A stretch of DNA of 64,000 nt from assembly GCA_021650895.1 (NCBI GenBank), contig CP091278.1, positions 3,067,659-3,131,658 on the forward strand, given 5' to 3'. The notes under the pieces are model-generated. The model saw only the letters and a list, made by a program, of their open reading frames with translations, had not been told where the DNA came from and did not search any database. Positions within the stretch are counted from its first letter, which is position 1, and each line of letters begins with the position of its first letter. Shown here in pieces: positions 1 through 9,458 of this stretch. The stretch is from Candidatus Jettenia sp. GTDB taxonomy: Bacteria > Planctomycetota > Brocadiia > Brocadiales > Brocadiaceae. Made by a program: the position numbers and the translations under genes.

Positions 1-1
1 T

Positions 2-1792
2 TCATTACCGGAAATTATGCAAAGCCCTGTTATTCAAGATCTTCGTGCTAAATTAGCAGAGCTTAAGGCCAGGAAATTAGAGATGATTACCAAGTATGGT
101 CCTAAGCATCCGAAGATGATTGAGATTAATTCCAGTATTGAGAAATTAGAGCAAGGAATTATTGACGAGGTGCAAACTGTAAGGAAGACAATCAAAGCAG
201 AGTTAGACCGAATTGTAGCTCTTGAAAAAATCGCTCAGCAAAAAGGGGCTGTAGCTTATAACGAAAAGGCTATTAACTATGATATGTTGTCTCTGGATGC
301 TGAAAGTGATCAAGAGATGTATGATATTCTGCTCAAGCAGGCAAAGGAGATTAGTCTTACCGGCAATATGGAGAAGAACGACATCCGGGTTGTGGATGAG
401 GCTGAGGTGCCACTTTTTCCTGTTAAGCCGAAGATATTTTTAAATATCTTTGTATCTGCAGTGCTAGGTTTGACATTTGGTGCAGGGCTTGCCTTCTTCC
501 TTGAGTATATGGATAAAACGGTGAGAACCCCTGAAGATATCGCACAACGGCTTGGTTTACCAATGCTTGGGATGATACCTTATGATAAATCCTTAAAAAA
601 AGGCAAAGTTCTTGCTTTGCAAGGTAATGAATCTCATCGCAATCAAAATAGACTTAAAGGTGTTTATACCCAATATGATGTTTCGGGAAGCTTTGTTACG
701 AGATTACCGTTGATGCAAGCAGGAATGTCTGGTCAGGTGCTTTTGATAGAAAGTACAACTAGTGGTGAAGGTAAAACTACTGTTTTGGCAAAATCAGCAA
801 TAAGTCTGGCAAGGGGTGGACTACGTGTACTTATGGTAGACGCTGATGTGCAAAGACCATCATTGCATCATTTATTTGGTTTAAAGAATGATGAAGAAAA
901 TGGATTGATTAATGCGATGTCCCGAGTTCTGTTACAGGAAATACGGCAAGGCTCTTTAAATAAGTATAGTGTGAGTGATCTTTTTTCTCTTCTTGCTCTT
1001 AAAAAACAAAGCGGACAACTTGTCATTACTAATGATTCTCAAACTATGACTGCTATCTTTGAGAACGGTTGCCTCATTCACATCCAGAGCCAGGATATCC
1101 CTTTTGCTAATCGTTTAGGAACCATGCTGCTACGGGGAGGTTTTATTACAGAAAGTCAGTTAAAAGATGCTATAGAGAGAAATCAGCGTACTGGACAACC
1201 ATTAGGATACATCCTTATTAATGCCGGATATATTAATCAAGCTCAATTACAAGGACCTTTAAAGTTGCAAATGGAGGAACACCTACAGAAACTTTTTAGC
1301 TGGAAACAAGGTACTTTTGTTTTTGAACCAGGCAGTGTAGAGAGATACGAAGATAAAAGAATTTATTTTGCAGAGGATTATACATCAATTATCAATCGTT
1401 TAAGCCGTATATCAGGAAGTCGCTTACTGGAAAGCGAGGTCCTCTCCCATGTGAAACCTGTTAATGAACCAAATTTATCACTCTTACCTGCGGGCATAGG
1501 GGACACAAGACCTGATGGTCCGCTCTATTTTACCCTTCTCTCAAAATTCCTAACTCTCCTGAAACAAAGGTACGATGTAGTCCTTGTGGATGCTCCGCCT
1601 TTATTAGATTTTATGAACGGTGTAACGCCTTTACTCTCATTAGTTGACGGTGTAATTTTTATCGTTAAATCAGGGCATGTATCTATCGATTATATCAATA
1701 AGGCCACTAGCTGCATAAAAGATGCAAAAACTAATATCATTGGTGCTATTCTGAATCAAGCAAAAATAAGACATGGGTGTTATTATAAATGA
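2..1792 (+). CDS. Polysaccharide chain-length/tyrosine autokinase (Wzc/GumC-CpsD type), 5' partial, with inserted PATAN-type domain
   Basis: The frame is open to the left edge (first codons read SLPEIMQSPVIQDL), so the N-terminus lies outside the window and the ATG at 17 is internal. Numbering from that Met: a coiled coil with the GumC-like YGPKHPKM motif (27-34), a proline-rich VPLFPVKPK stretch followed by a membrane helix (~139-163), then a BY-kinase ATPase with Walker A STTSGEGKTT (246-255), Walker A' LMVDADVQRP (272-281) and Walker B YDVVLVDAPP (519-528). Between A' and B sits an extra block of about 125 residues (~317-440) resembling DUF4388/PATAN: a GQLVI...FENGCLIHI core, an LGTMLLRGGFITESQL segment and a closing KQGTFVFEPG. 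The tail is short and ends CYYK, unlike the long tyrosine clusters of Wzc. Family role: inner-membrane control of polysaccharide chain length and export by autophosphorylation. The inserted domain's role is unknown. Confidence 0.88.
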   Translation, partial: SLPEIMQSPVIQDLRAKLAELKARKLEMITKYGPKHPKMIEINSSIEKLEQGIIDEVQTVRKTIKAELDRIVALEKIAQQKGAVAYNEKAINYDMLSLDAESDQEMYDILLKQAKEISLTGNMEKNDIRVVDEAEVPLFPVKPKIFLNIFVSAVLGLTFGAGLAFFLEYMDKTVRTPEDIAQRLGLPMLGMIPYDKSLKKGKVLALQGNESHRNQNRLKGVYTQYDVSGSFVTRLPLMQAGMSGQVLLIESTTSGEGKTTVLAKSAISLARGGLRVLMVDADVQRPSLHHLFGLKNDEENGLINAMSRVLLQEIRQGSLNKYSVSDLFSLLALKKQSGQLVITNDSQTMTAIFENGCLIHIQSQDIPFANRLGTMLLRGGFITESQLKDAIERNQRTGQPLGYILINAGYINQAQLQGPLKLQMEEHLQKLFSWKQGTFVFEPGSVERYEDKRIYFAEDYTSIINRLSRISGSRLLESEVLSHVKPVNEPNLSLLPAGIGDTRPDGPLYFTLLSKFLTLLKQRYDVVLVDAPPLLDFMNGVTPLLSLVDGVIFIVKSGHVSIDYINKATSCIKDAKTNIIGAILNQAKIRHGCYYK

Positions 1793-1897
1793 AATGAATA
1801 AAGAAATACTGCTTGAGAAAAGATACTTGATTATGAGATGTTTTTTGCTAAAGTTGTTAAGTCTTAAAGTGGCCAGTACCGTTTTTAGGAATCTAAA

Positions 1898-2941
1898 TTG
1901 CCTTACTGTATAGAGACATATAATCTTACAAAAAGATATCCAGTAATAAAAGGATATAGCGATATACTTTTGCATCCTTTTAGAAAGAAGGATATTACAG
2001 CGCTTAATAATGTAAACATTCAGATAAAAAAGAATGAATTGTTTGGCCTTCTGGGTCCAAATGGTGCAGGAAAAACTACCCTGATAAAGATCCTTTGTAC
2101 CCTGGTTCTTCCTACATCAGGGAGAGCACTTGTTAATGGTCTGGATGTTGAAAAGGATGGGAAGAAGATAAGAAAAATAATAGGCTATGTTATAGGTGAT
2201 GAGAGAAGCTTTTATTGGAGGCTTACAGGAAGACAAAATCTTAGATTCTTTGCAAAACTCAACAATATTTCTCACAAGGAAGCTGATCAGAAGATAAAGA
2301 ATTTACTGGAGTTTATGGAACTTACACACGATGCAGATAGAATGTTTAAGGATTATTCTACTGGCATGAGGCAAAAATTGGCAATAGCCAGAGGGTTGCT
2401 TACAAATCCTGAGATTATTTTTATGGATGAACCAACAAGTGGATTAGACCCTATTACTGCCCAAAAATTAATAAGGTTTATAAGGGAAAAATTAGTTGAA
2501 GAGGAAGGGAAGACAGTAATATTTGCAACTCATAACTTGCATGAGGCTGAGATACTATGTGACCAGATTGCTATCATTAACGGAGGAAAGGTAAAAATTG
2601 CAGGTACCGTAAAGGAAATAAAAAAGATGTTCCATTCAGAGAAAAGGTATGTAATAAAATTGAAGAGCGCAAAGAATGGTTTAGTAAGCAAGATTCAAAA
2701 TATAGCTATCGCTAATAAAGTTACAACCATACCTGATGATATTATATCTGATAAAATCCAAATCGAATTTGAGACTTTATCTGACAATGGGAATATATTT
2801 CAGACGGTTAAAGAACTAGTGGATATGGGTGGTGAAATAAATTCCTTTTACGAAAAAGAAATTTCATTAGGAGAACTCTTTTCAAAAGTTATGGATGCCG
2901 GAAATAGTACTATGTCATTGCAAACTATGGATAAAATTTAA
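1898..2941 (+). CDS. ABC transporter ATP-binding protein (ABC-2 exporter, DrrA/NodI-like)
   Basis: Cytoplasmic ATPase of an ABC-2 type exporter. Walker A GPNGAGKTT is at ~53-61, the signature STGMRQK at ~154-160, Walker B IIFMDEPTSGLD at ~173-184, and the switch histidine is in ATHNLHEAE. The signature departs from LSGGQ but is common in DrrA/CcmA-type ATPases. About 110 residues follow the ATPase and include an IXXFYEKEISLGELF segment typical of the C-terminal regulatory part. The start is TTG at 1898 with AGGA 7 bases upstream; no better ATG matches the conserved N-terminus. The permease begins 40 bp downstream, so the two form one transporter. Beside polysaccharide genes it may export a glycan or lipid-linked substrate, but the substrate cannot be read from sequence. 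Confidence 0.9.
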   Translation: MPYCIETYNLTKRYPVIKGYSDILLHPFRKKDITALNNVNIQIKKNELFGLLGPNGAGKTTLIKILCTLVLPTSGRALVNGLDVEKDGKKIRKIIGYVIGDERSFYWRLTGRQNLRFFAKLNNISHKEADQKIKNLLEFMELTHDADRMFKDYSTGMRQKLAIARGLLTNPEIIFMDEPTSGLDPITAQKLIRFIREKLVEEEGKTVIFATHNLHEAEILCDQIAIINGGKVKIAGTVKEIKKMFHSEKRYVIKLKSAKNGLVSKIQNIAIANKVTTIPDDIISDKIQIEFETLSDNGNIFQTVKELVDMGGEINSFYEKEISLGELFSKVMDAGNSTMSLQTMDKI

Positions 2942-2980
2942 TTTTACTATCCAGCCAGTATTTTAAACTTACATTGATGT

Positions 2981-3799
2981 ATGATGAATGGATTAATAGG
3001 AAAATCGCTTGCTTTTGTTTGGAGAGACTTTATAAACCAGACAAGCTACAAGTTCTCATTTTTTATACAATTTTTTGGCATATTCATATCAATCTTAACG
3101 TTTTTCTTTCTTTCAAGGCTTATAGGGGATGTTGGAGTATCATATCTCAAACCATACGGAGGAAATTATTTTTCGTTCGTTCTTATTGGAATTGCACTAT
3201 TTAGCTATATTGGAGTATCAATAGAGGCTCTCTCAACAAGCATTAGAGAAGGACAGATGCTTGGTACCTTAGAAGCCTTGTTAGTAACTCAAACAGAGAT
3301 TCCAACTATCATACTTTCTTCTTCTCTTTATAGTTTTCTACTTGCATCTTTCAAAGTAGCAATGTATTTACTCTTAGGAGTTTTTATATTCGGTATAGAT
3401 ATAAGTAATGCAAACCTAATAGGAGCTTTGCTTGTTCTGTTTTTCACAATTGCTTCTTTTAGCAGCTTTGGAATATTATCTGCTAGTTTTGTTATGGTAT
3501 TAAAGAAAGGAGATCCTATAAGTTGGATATTTACTAGCATTTTTGGAATTTTAGGAGGACTTTACTATCCTATTTCTGTCCTGCCTAATTGGCTTCAAAA
3601 ATTATCTTATTTATTACCCATTACTTATTCCCTGGAAGGAATGAGATTAGCCTTACTAAAAGGATGTTCTTTACGTGCATTAATGCCAAATATAGTAGCA
3701 TTAATCATTTTTTCGTTTATAATGCTGCCACTAAGTATTTTTGTTTTTGGATATGCCGTTAGAAGGGCAAAGATAGATGGAACTCTGACACAGTATTAA
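2981..3799 (+). CDS. ABC-2 type transporter permease
   Basis: A 272-residue integral membrane protein with about six hydrophobic segments and the ABC-2 family hallmark near the C-terminus (LGGLYYPISVLPNWLQKLSYLLP followed by a Glu-Gly-Met-Arg turn). Length and layout fit the NodJ/DrrB/Wzm group of export permeases. It follows the ATPase at 1898 by 40 bp and is presumably its partner. Two Met codons are adjacent at 2981 and 2984; the first is used. Whether the pair moves the polysaccharide made here or an unrelated lipid or drug is not determined. Confidence 0.88.
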   Translation: MMNGLIGKSLAFVWRDFINQTSYKFSFFIQFFGIFISILTFFFLSRLIGDVGVSYLKPYGGNYFSFVLIGIALFSYIGVSIEALSTSIREGQMLGTLEALLVTQTEIPTIILSSSLYSFLLASFKVAMYLLLGVFIFGIDISNANLIGALLVLFFTIASFSSFGILSASFVMVLKKGDPISWIFTSIFGILGGLYYPISVLPNWLQKLSYLLPITYSLEGMRLALLKGCSLRALMPNIVALIIFSFIMLPLSIFVFGYAVRRAKIDGTLTQY

Positions 3800-4196
3800 C
3801 TTTAAATGTCTATTTCAAAAATCAAGGCAGTTGAGAAAGCAAGAATGCTGCAGTTATTTTAAAATAGGATTGTATTTGAAAGTAATATAAGGCTTGTGTT
3901 TCATTACTAAAGAGGCTATATCTTTTACATTGATTTCTTCGTATTGTCTGTAAGAGTACAAGCTGAATAGTGATGATTACCAAGAGAGGAGGTCAGCCTT
4001 TCCCAACACTATTGCTGTTTAACAATGTATTAGTTTGGCTTATTACTATGAATGCATTTGTTTTAGATAAGTTACGCAACCGGAAGTATCACATCTGATA
4101 TAGTATGCCATACTAATTACTACATACTGTTTTGCTGAGCCAACTCAATGCTCATTTTACTTCATTACAAATTAAGGGGGCGATAAAATAACGATT
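3800..4196. other. Intergenic region, no gene recognised
   Basis: 397 bp between the ABC permease and the dehydratase. It is AT-rich, with one unsupported 41-codon frame (3973-4098) lacking a ribosome site. A purine-rich AAGGGGG lies about 20 bases before the next ATG. No tRNA, riboswitch or strong terminator was seen. A promoter for the following sugar genes is expected here but no convincing hexamer pair was found. Confidence 0.5.
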
Positions 4197-5336
4197 ATGA
4201 AAGACTTTTATAAAGGTAAAAGAGTTCTTATAACAGGTGCTGCCGGAACCGTTGGAAGAGAAGTTGCAAGGCAACTACTCTCCCTCATGCCTGCGGAAAT
4301 CAGGCTTGTGGATAACAACGAATCAGAAATGTTCTTTCTTATGGAAGAGTATAAAAATAAAAATGTCTTTTGTTTTCTTGGTGATGTAAGGGATAGGGAA
4401 AAGATAGAGAAGCTTTCATATGATATAGATATTATTATCCATTGCGCCGCCTTCAAACATGTTATTCTTTCTGAGTATAATTCTTTTGATGTCGTGCGGA
4501 CGAATATCATAGGAGTTGAAAATATTATTGGTGCAGCAAGGAATTGTAATGTTAAAAATGTCCTTTTCACAAGCAGTGATAAAGCTGTAAACCCTACGAA
4601 TGTAATGGGTACATCAAAACTTATGGGTGAGAGGCTTATAACAGCAACAAATGCTGTAAAGAGTAATAATCATGGTATTTTCAGCAGCACAAGGTTTGGT
4701 AACGTTATAGGTTCAAGAGGTTCTGTTGTCCCGTTATTCGCGAAACAAATAAAGAATGGAGGCCCTGTTACCGTTACCGATAAGAGGATGACCCGTTTTA
4801 TTATGACAATAGAAGAGTCTGCAAGACTAGTTTTAAAATCTGTTACCCTTTCAAAAGGCGGGGAGGTCTTCGTAACAAAGATGCCCATAGTGAGAATTCC
4901 GGATCTTGCTGAAGTTATGATAGAGGTTCTTGCACCTTGGTATGGTTACAAACCATCTGATATAAAGATTATAGAAATTGGTGCAAAACCTGGTGAAAAA
5001 TTATATGAAGAGCTTATGAGTGAAGAGGAAGTCCATCGTTCTTTAGAATTAAAGGACATGTTTGTAATTACACCGGCATTTAAATCTATATACGGAGACA
5101 TAAAATATGAATATCCTGATTTTGTCTCTAATCAATTACGAAAATCTTACATATCTGTTAATGAACAACCCATGAGTAAAGACGACATTAAAAAGTACTT
5201 AAAGGACAATAAGATCTTAGAGAATGTTGACAATAGTTTTCCTGGAATAAAAGAATCTTTAAACAAGAATATTATGGAAGACATCTTGGATAACAAAGAA
5301 AAGTTAAATAAAAATTTCTCTGGGAGTGTTATATGA
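4197..5336 (+). CDS. Nucleotide-sugar 4,6-dehydratase (FlaA1/WbpM/CapD catalytic-domain type)
   Basis: A soluble 379-residue extended SDR. The Rossmann motif TGAAGTVG is at ~13-20 and the catalytic stretch SSDKAVNPTNVMGTSK at ~126-141. Met137 replaces the usual Tyr of YxxxK, as in the S-M-K triad of WbpM-type UDP-GlcNAc 4,6-dehydratases. The membrane domain of full-length WbpM/CapD is absent, so this resembles the stand-alone PseB/FlaA1 form. Expected role: 4,6-dehydration of a UDP-HexNAc to a 4-keto-6-deoxy sugar for the surface glycan. The C-terminal ~60 residues are charged and not recognised. The stop overlaps the next start in an ATGA (5333-5336), so it is translationally coupled to the sulfoquinovose synthase. 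Confidence 0.85.
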   Translation: MKDFYKGKRVLITGAAGTVGREVARQLLSLMPAEIRLVDNNESEMFFLMEEYKNKNVFCFLGDVRDREKIEKLSYDIDIIIHCAAFKHVILSEYNSFDVVRTNIIGVENIIGAARNCNVKNVLFTSSDKAVNPTNVMGTSKLMGERLITATNAVKSNNHGIFSSTRFGNVIGSRGSVVPLFAKQIKNGGPVTVTDKRMTRFIMTIEESARLVLKSVTLSKGGEVFVTKMPIVRIPDLAEVMIEVLAPWYGYKPSDIKIIEIGAKPGEKLYEELMSEEEVHRSLELKDMFVITPAFKSIYGDIKYEYPDFVSNQLRKSYISVNEQPMSKDDIKKYLKDNKILENVDNSFPGIKESLNKNIMEDILDNKEKLNKNFSGSVI

Positions 5337-6481
5337 GAGTTTTAATATTAGGCGCTGATGGATATCTTGGCTGGCCTACTTGTATGTATTTTTCTCAACG
5401 TGGGCATGAGGTTGTAGGGGTAGATAATTATTTCAGGCGTAATGCCGCAGTAGAGCTTGATTGTGAGCCATTACTACCGACACCAAATTTGATTCAAAGG
5501 GCAAAGGTTTGGGAGGAACTTACTGGTAAAAAGATCAATATCCATATTGGAGATGCAACCAATTATACCTTTCTTCTCCGGATATTTAAAGAGTATAAGC
5601 CCGAGGCTGTTATCCATTATGCGGAACAGCCGTCCGCTCCTTACTCGATGATAAACCGAGATAAGGCAGCTTTTACCCTTCAGAATAATCTTGTGAGTAC
5701 CTTGAATATTGTATATGCAGTTAAAGAAACCAATCCAGACTGCCATATAATAAAACTTGGTACTATGGGAGAATATGGCACCCCTAATATCGACATCGAA
5801 GAGGGTTGGCTGGAAATAGAACATAAAGAGAGAAAAGATAAATTCCTTTTTCCAAGACAAGCAAGTTCCCTTTATCATACAACAAAGGTACAAGATACGG
5901 ATATGCTTTGGTTTTATGTAAGGACATGGGGTATTAGAGTGACCGATCTTATGCAGGGGCCTGTTTATGGTATTTCTACTGATGAGGCAGACATCGACTC
6001 CCGATTGGTACCCAATTTTAATTATGATGAGATATTTGGGACAGTTCTGAATCGCTTTATTGTTCAAGCCATAGCCAATTATCCCCTCACAGTTTATGGT
6101 AAAGGAGGACAGATAAGGGGATATTTAAATCTGAAGGATACTATGCAGTGTGTTTATCTCTCTGCAACACAACCAGCTAAAAATGGAGAATTAAGGATTT
6201 TCAATCAGGTAACGGAGACCTTCAGCGTTAATGAATTAGCTGATAAAGTTTACACAGTTGGAAAAGAACTGGGCTACAATATTAAGGTTGATCATATAGA
6301 AAATCCAAGAAAAGAAAAAGAAGAGCATTATTATAATCCGAAGTACACTGGATTATTAGAACTGGGATTGAAACCTAATTACCTGACCGACGAAGTACTT
6401 GCAGGGATGTTCAGGGTAGTTGAGCAATATAAAGATCAAATAAATAGAGAAGCAATTTTTAGAGGTATAAAATGGAAGTAA
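5333..6481 (+). CDS. sqd1: UDP-sulfoquinovose synthase (SQD1-like)
   Basis: A 382-residue SDR enzyme expected to make UDP-sulfoquinovose from UDP-glucose and sulfite with bound NAD+. The match to the SQD1 family is specific: GADGYLGW (7-14), DNYFRRNA, YAEQPSAPYSMI (~96-107), KLGTMGEYGTPNIDIEEG (141-158) with Thr144, YHTTK (181-185) and VYGKGGQIRGYL. The Thr/Tyr/Lys positions fall where the plant enzyme has its catalytic residues. One change is visible: EQP where many members read EQR. It overlaps the preceding dehydratase by 4 bp. In this locus the product could be a sulfonated sugar for exopolysaccharide rather than, or besides, sulfolipid; no sulfolipid synthase can be singled out nearby. 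Confidence 0.9.
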   Translation: MRVLILGADGYLGWPTCMYFSQRGHEVVGVDNYFRRNAAVELDCEPLLPTPNLIQRAKVWEELTGKKINIHIGDATNYTFLLRIFKEYKPEAVIHYAEQPSAPYSMINRDKAAFTLQNNLVSTLNIVYAVKETNPDCHIIKLGTMGEYGTPNIDIEEGWLEIEHKERKDKFLFPRQASSLYHTTKVQDTDMLWFYVRTWGIRVTDLMQGPVYGISTDEADIDSRLVPNFNYDEIFGTVLNRFIVQAIANYPLTVYGKGGQIRGYLNLKDTMQCVYLSATQPAKNGELRIFNQVTETFSVNELADKVYTVGKELGYNIKVDHIENPRKEKEEHYYNPKYTGLLELGLKPNYLTDEVLAGMFRVVEQYKDQINREAIFRGIKWK

Positions 6482-6609
6482 ATAAAAGGTTGAGAAAAAA
6501 GGGTAGTAATGTGGGATATCTACGAGTGCCCTGAGAGAGGGCAACAGAAGTTATCAGGAGGGTTCTCTTTAAGTTTTTACTCTATTATCAACTAAGAAAA
6601 ACACTATAC

Positions 6610-7674
6610 ATGATACAGGGAATAAAGGATTTTTATACACCGCTTGAATTACTTAACTTATACTATTCAAATGGCCACTGTGGAGAGAATAGGAGAAACA
6701 GACTATGGCAAAAAATGAATTCTCTTCTTTCGTGGGACAATCTCTTAAATCATGGTTATCAATGGGATTTGTGCCCTCTGCTGTTCTTTATCATCTCAAA
6801 GGCTTTACCTAAAATAAATAACTCAATTTTCCAGCAGGATCAGGGAAAAGCATGTCCTAAATCTATTTCATCTAAACTCCAGGAGTATTACCAACGCAGT
6901 CTTATAAGAAATATGATTTTGGTGGAAGAATTAAAGCGAATAGTTCTGGAATTAAGAGAGAGTAACATCGAAGTTGCTACTCTAAAAGGGGGTTTTTTGG
7001 CTGAGAATGTGTATAAAGATATTGCCTGCCGACCTATGGGAGATTTGGATATTTTAATTAAAGATAAAGACAAAGAGAAATGCTATAAGATACTTTTAAA
7101 TATGGGTTACGAGAATGTGGTGGAAAGCGCTCAAATACAGATGTTACACAGAAGCTTTTGCAAGAAAGTTAGGATGATGCCGGTAAACATTGAGATACAT
7201 CACTATCTCGTTAAAGAGGTATTTATTCCAAAGTTCAACGTTGAAAATGTTTTTTTTGATAAAAATATTCCTCTTGAATATAATTTGATTTATCTTTCCT
7301 GTCATGGAATAAGGCACGGTCTTTATAGGTTTTTGTGGCTTTGTGATCTTGCAGAAATTATTAAGAATAATAAGGAATTGATAAATTGGGATAAAGCCTA
7401 CAAAAAAAGCATAGATTATAATATTCAAAAACAGTTTCTATTTACTATGCACCTAACTACTATCCTCCTTTTGCCAACATTTTCAGGGATGAGCAACTTC
7501 TCATATAAGTATCTTTTACCGTATATTTCTGAATTATTATTTATAAAAATACAAAAAAAAATACTAAATCATGCTGATGAAAAAAGATTGAGACATTTAT
7601 TAAGCATATGCATGATGAAGATAAGTGATCTAAAAGCTTTTTTCCAAAGATACATTCAATACAGAAAGATGTAA
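6610..7674 (+). CDS. Nucleotidyltransferase-fold protein (NTP_transf_5 type)
   Basis: 354 residues. The central part carries the nucleotidyltransferase pattern LKGGFLAENVYKDIACRP followed by MGDLDILIKDKD, in which the D-x-D metal-binding pair is present. This is typical of the uncharacterised NTP_transf_5 family often found in polysaccharide and secondary-metabolite clusters. N- and C-terminal parts are helical and not recognised. It sits between the sugar-nucleotide genes and the flippase. Substrate unknown; a nucleotidyl or phosphoryl modification of a sugar or lipid intermediate is possible but only inferred. No clear ribosome site precedes the ATG at 6610. Confidence 0.7.
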   Translation: MIQGIKDFYTPLELLNLYYSNGHCGENRRNRLWQKMNSLLSWDNLLNHGYQWDLCPLLFFIISKALPKINNSIFQQDQGKACPKSISSKLQEYYQRSLIRNMILVEELKRIVLELRESNIEVATLKGGFLAENVYKDIACRPMGDLDILIKDKDKEKCYKILLNMGYENVVESAQIQMLHRSFCKKVRMMPVNIEIHHYLVKEVFIPKFNVENVFFDKNIPLEYNLIYLSCHGIRHGLYRFLWLCDLAEIIKNNKELINWDKAYKKSIDYNIQKQFLFTMHLTTILLLPTFSGMSNFSYKYLLPYISELLFIKIQKKILNHADEKRLRHLLSICMMKISDLKAFFQRYIQYRKM

Positions 7675-7737
7675 AGAATTGTTTGTAAACTACGTATAAA
7701 ATGTGATATATCTTATACTTTTTGTTAATAAATATAA

Positions 7738-9288
7738 ATGAATCAAGAGAATATTGTTCCTCTGTCGGCCGAAAAACCCAGCCAAACAACTAAAAGTATG
7801 TCTCATCGTGCTTTAAGTGGGTTTTCATGGACATTTTCTGGTACTGGTGTACGAGTTGGCTTGGAAATGCTGGTACTCGCTATACTGGCTCGCCTTCTTA
7901 CTCCAAAGGATTTTGGGATTGTTTCTGCTGCAATGGTTGTTGTAAGACTCTCTGAGGTCTTTGCTCAAATAGGTATTGGCCCAGCAATAGTCCAACGTCA
8001 GGATCTTAAAACAATACATCTGCGTACCGGTTTCACAATATCCTGCCTTTCGGGTCTATCTTTAACGGGTCTCATTTCGTCACTTGCTCCACAGATTTCT
8101 GTTTTTTTTCACATGGAAGAACTTATACCTGTTATTCGGGGCGTATCGCTTGTTTTCCTGTTCCAAGGTATATCTTTGGTAGCGGAGTCCCTTTTACAAC
8201 GAGAGCTCCAGTTCCGATGGTTAGCCATAATTCAATCTCTATCTTATGCTGTAGGTTATGGCATTGTTGGAATTAGCCTTGCATTTTTAGGGTTTGGTGT
8301 ATGGAGCTTAGTTATTGCATATCTTTCACAAATGGCTTTTAAAAGCATCTTTTTACTCAAGGTTAAGCCACATCCTAAACGACTGGCGCTTGAGCGACGT
8401 GCGATTGCTGAGTTAATGTACTTTGGCGGAGGATTTACCTTGGCTCGCATTGGTAATGCAATTGCAGGTCAGGGAGATTATCTGGTTGTAGGGCGTTGGC
8501 TCGGTGCAAATGCTTTAGGGCTTTACAGCCGGGCCTATCAATTAATGACAATACCAGCCATGCTTTTCGCAAAAATTTTAGACACGGTACTTTTTCCTGC
8601 AATGGCGCAAATTCAAACACAGCCAGAGCGCCTACGGGTTGCATACAGAAGAGGTGTTGCGTTAATTGCATTGGTTGTTTTGCCATCGAGCGCAGTCGCA
8701 TATGTTTTATCACCTGAGCTAATTATCGTAGTTTTTGGGCCTAAATGGCTTGAAGTTGTTATGCCTTTTAAAATTTTTGCTATAGCCATGTTGTTTCGCA
8801 CGAGCTATAAAATGAGCGATTCCCTTGCGAGAGCTACGGGGGCTGTCTATAAAAGGGCTTGGCGTCAAGGTGTTTATGCGGCATTAGTTTTAGGAGGAGC
8901 ATGGATTGGCCAATTTTGGGGTATATCCGGTGTAGCATTCGGAGTCTTTGGAGCTATTATGGTTAACTTTATACTTATGGCTCATCTTAGTTTGGTAGAG
9001 CTATCAGTGTCCTGGAGGGATTTTTTTATTGCCCATATATCTGCAATACCCTTGACCTTGATTGTTTTATCAGAAGTTTATATTGTGACTACGGTATTGA
9101 GGAATTTTGCTATGCCAGCAATAATAATTCTCATTGTATCGATGGTTATTATTATGCTTACAATGGCCTTGTTGTTACGTTTTGCTTCTAAAATTGCCTT
9201 AGGGGAAGCGGGTATATGGATGTTTCAGACATTATTGGGTTATGTAAAAAAAAGACGCACTTCATCTACGAGTAGGGTAAATGGTTAA
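7738..9288 (+). CDS. Polysaccharide flippase (Wzx/MOP superfamily)
   Basis: 516 residues with 12-14 predicted membrane helices and no catalytic motifs. The N-terminal GFSWTFSGTGVRVGLEMLVLA and LARLLTPKDFGIVSAAMVVV fit the polysaccharide biosynthesis family (Polysacc_synt_3 in the MOP superfamily). Such proteins flip lipid-linked oligosaccharide units across the inner membrane. The reading frame looks more GC-rich than its neighbours, which may mean a separate history. It would work with the initiating transferase at 16530 and the ligase/polymerase-like protein at 11771 as a Wzx/Wzy-type pathway. The ABC exporter at 1898-3799 is an alternative route. Confidence 0.88.
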   Translation: MNQENIVPLSAEKPSQTTKSMSHRALSGFSWTFSGTGVRVGLEMLVLAILARLLTPKDFGIVSAAMVVVRLSEVFAQIGIGPAIVQRQDLKTIHLRTGFTISCLSGLSLTGLISSLAPQISVFFHMEELIPVIRGVSLVFLFQGISLVAESLLQRELQFRWLAIIQSLSYAVGYGIVGISLAFLGFGVWSLVIAYLSQMAFKSIFLLKVKPHPKRLALERRAIAELMYFGGGFTLARIGNAIAGQGDYLVVGRWLGANALGLYSRAYQLMTIPAMLFAKILDTVLFPAMAQIQTQPERLRVAYRRGVALIALVVLPSSAVAYVLSPELIIVVFGPKWLEVVMPFKIFAIAMLFRTSYKMSDSLARATGAVYKRAWRQGVYAALVLGGAWIGQFWGISGVAFGVFGAIMVNFILMAHLSLVELSVSWRDFFIAHISAIPLTLIVLSEVYIVTTVLRNFAMPAIIILIVSMVIIMLTMALLLRFASKIALGEAGIWMFQTLLGYVKKRRTSSTSRVNG

Positions 9289-9458
9289 TGTCGAGGTTTA
9301 CTTATCAATAACCATTGGAATATAGGTGCACAGGTATAGGATATACAGGAATACTTTATAAGAATTACATTCTACCTTTGTATTCCTGACTGAAAACTAA
9401 CTCCTATAACTGAATGGTGTTTACAAAGATTTCATGATATTGAAAGATAACTGTTATT

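Noticed and set aside
3973-4098. 41-codon ORF between the ABC permease and the dehydratase
   Set aside because: No ribosome site and no family resemblance; the AT-rich gap easily yields such frames.
6505-6575. Hairpin-like stretch GCCCTGAGAGAGGGC before the nucleotidyltransferase gene
   Set aside because: The stem is short and not followed by a T-run; not convincing as terminator or riboswitch.
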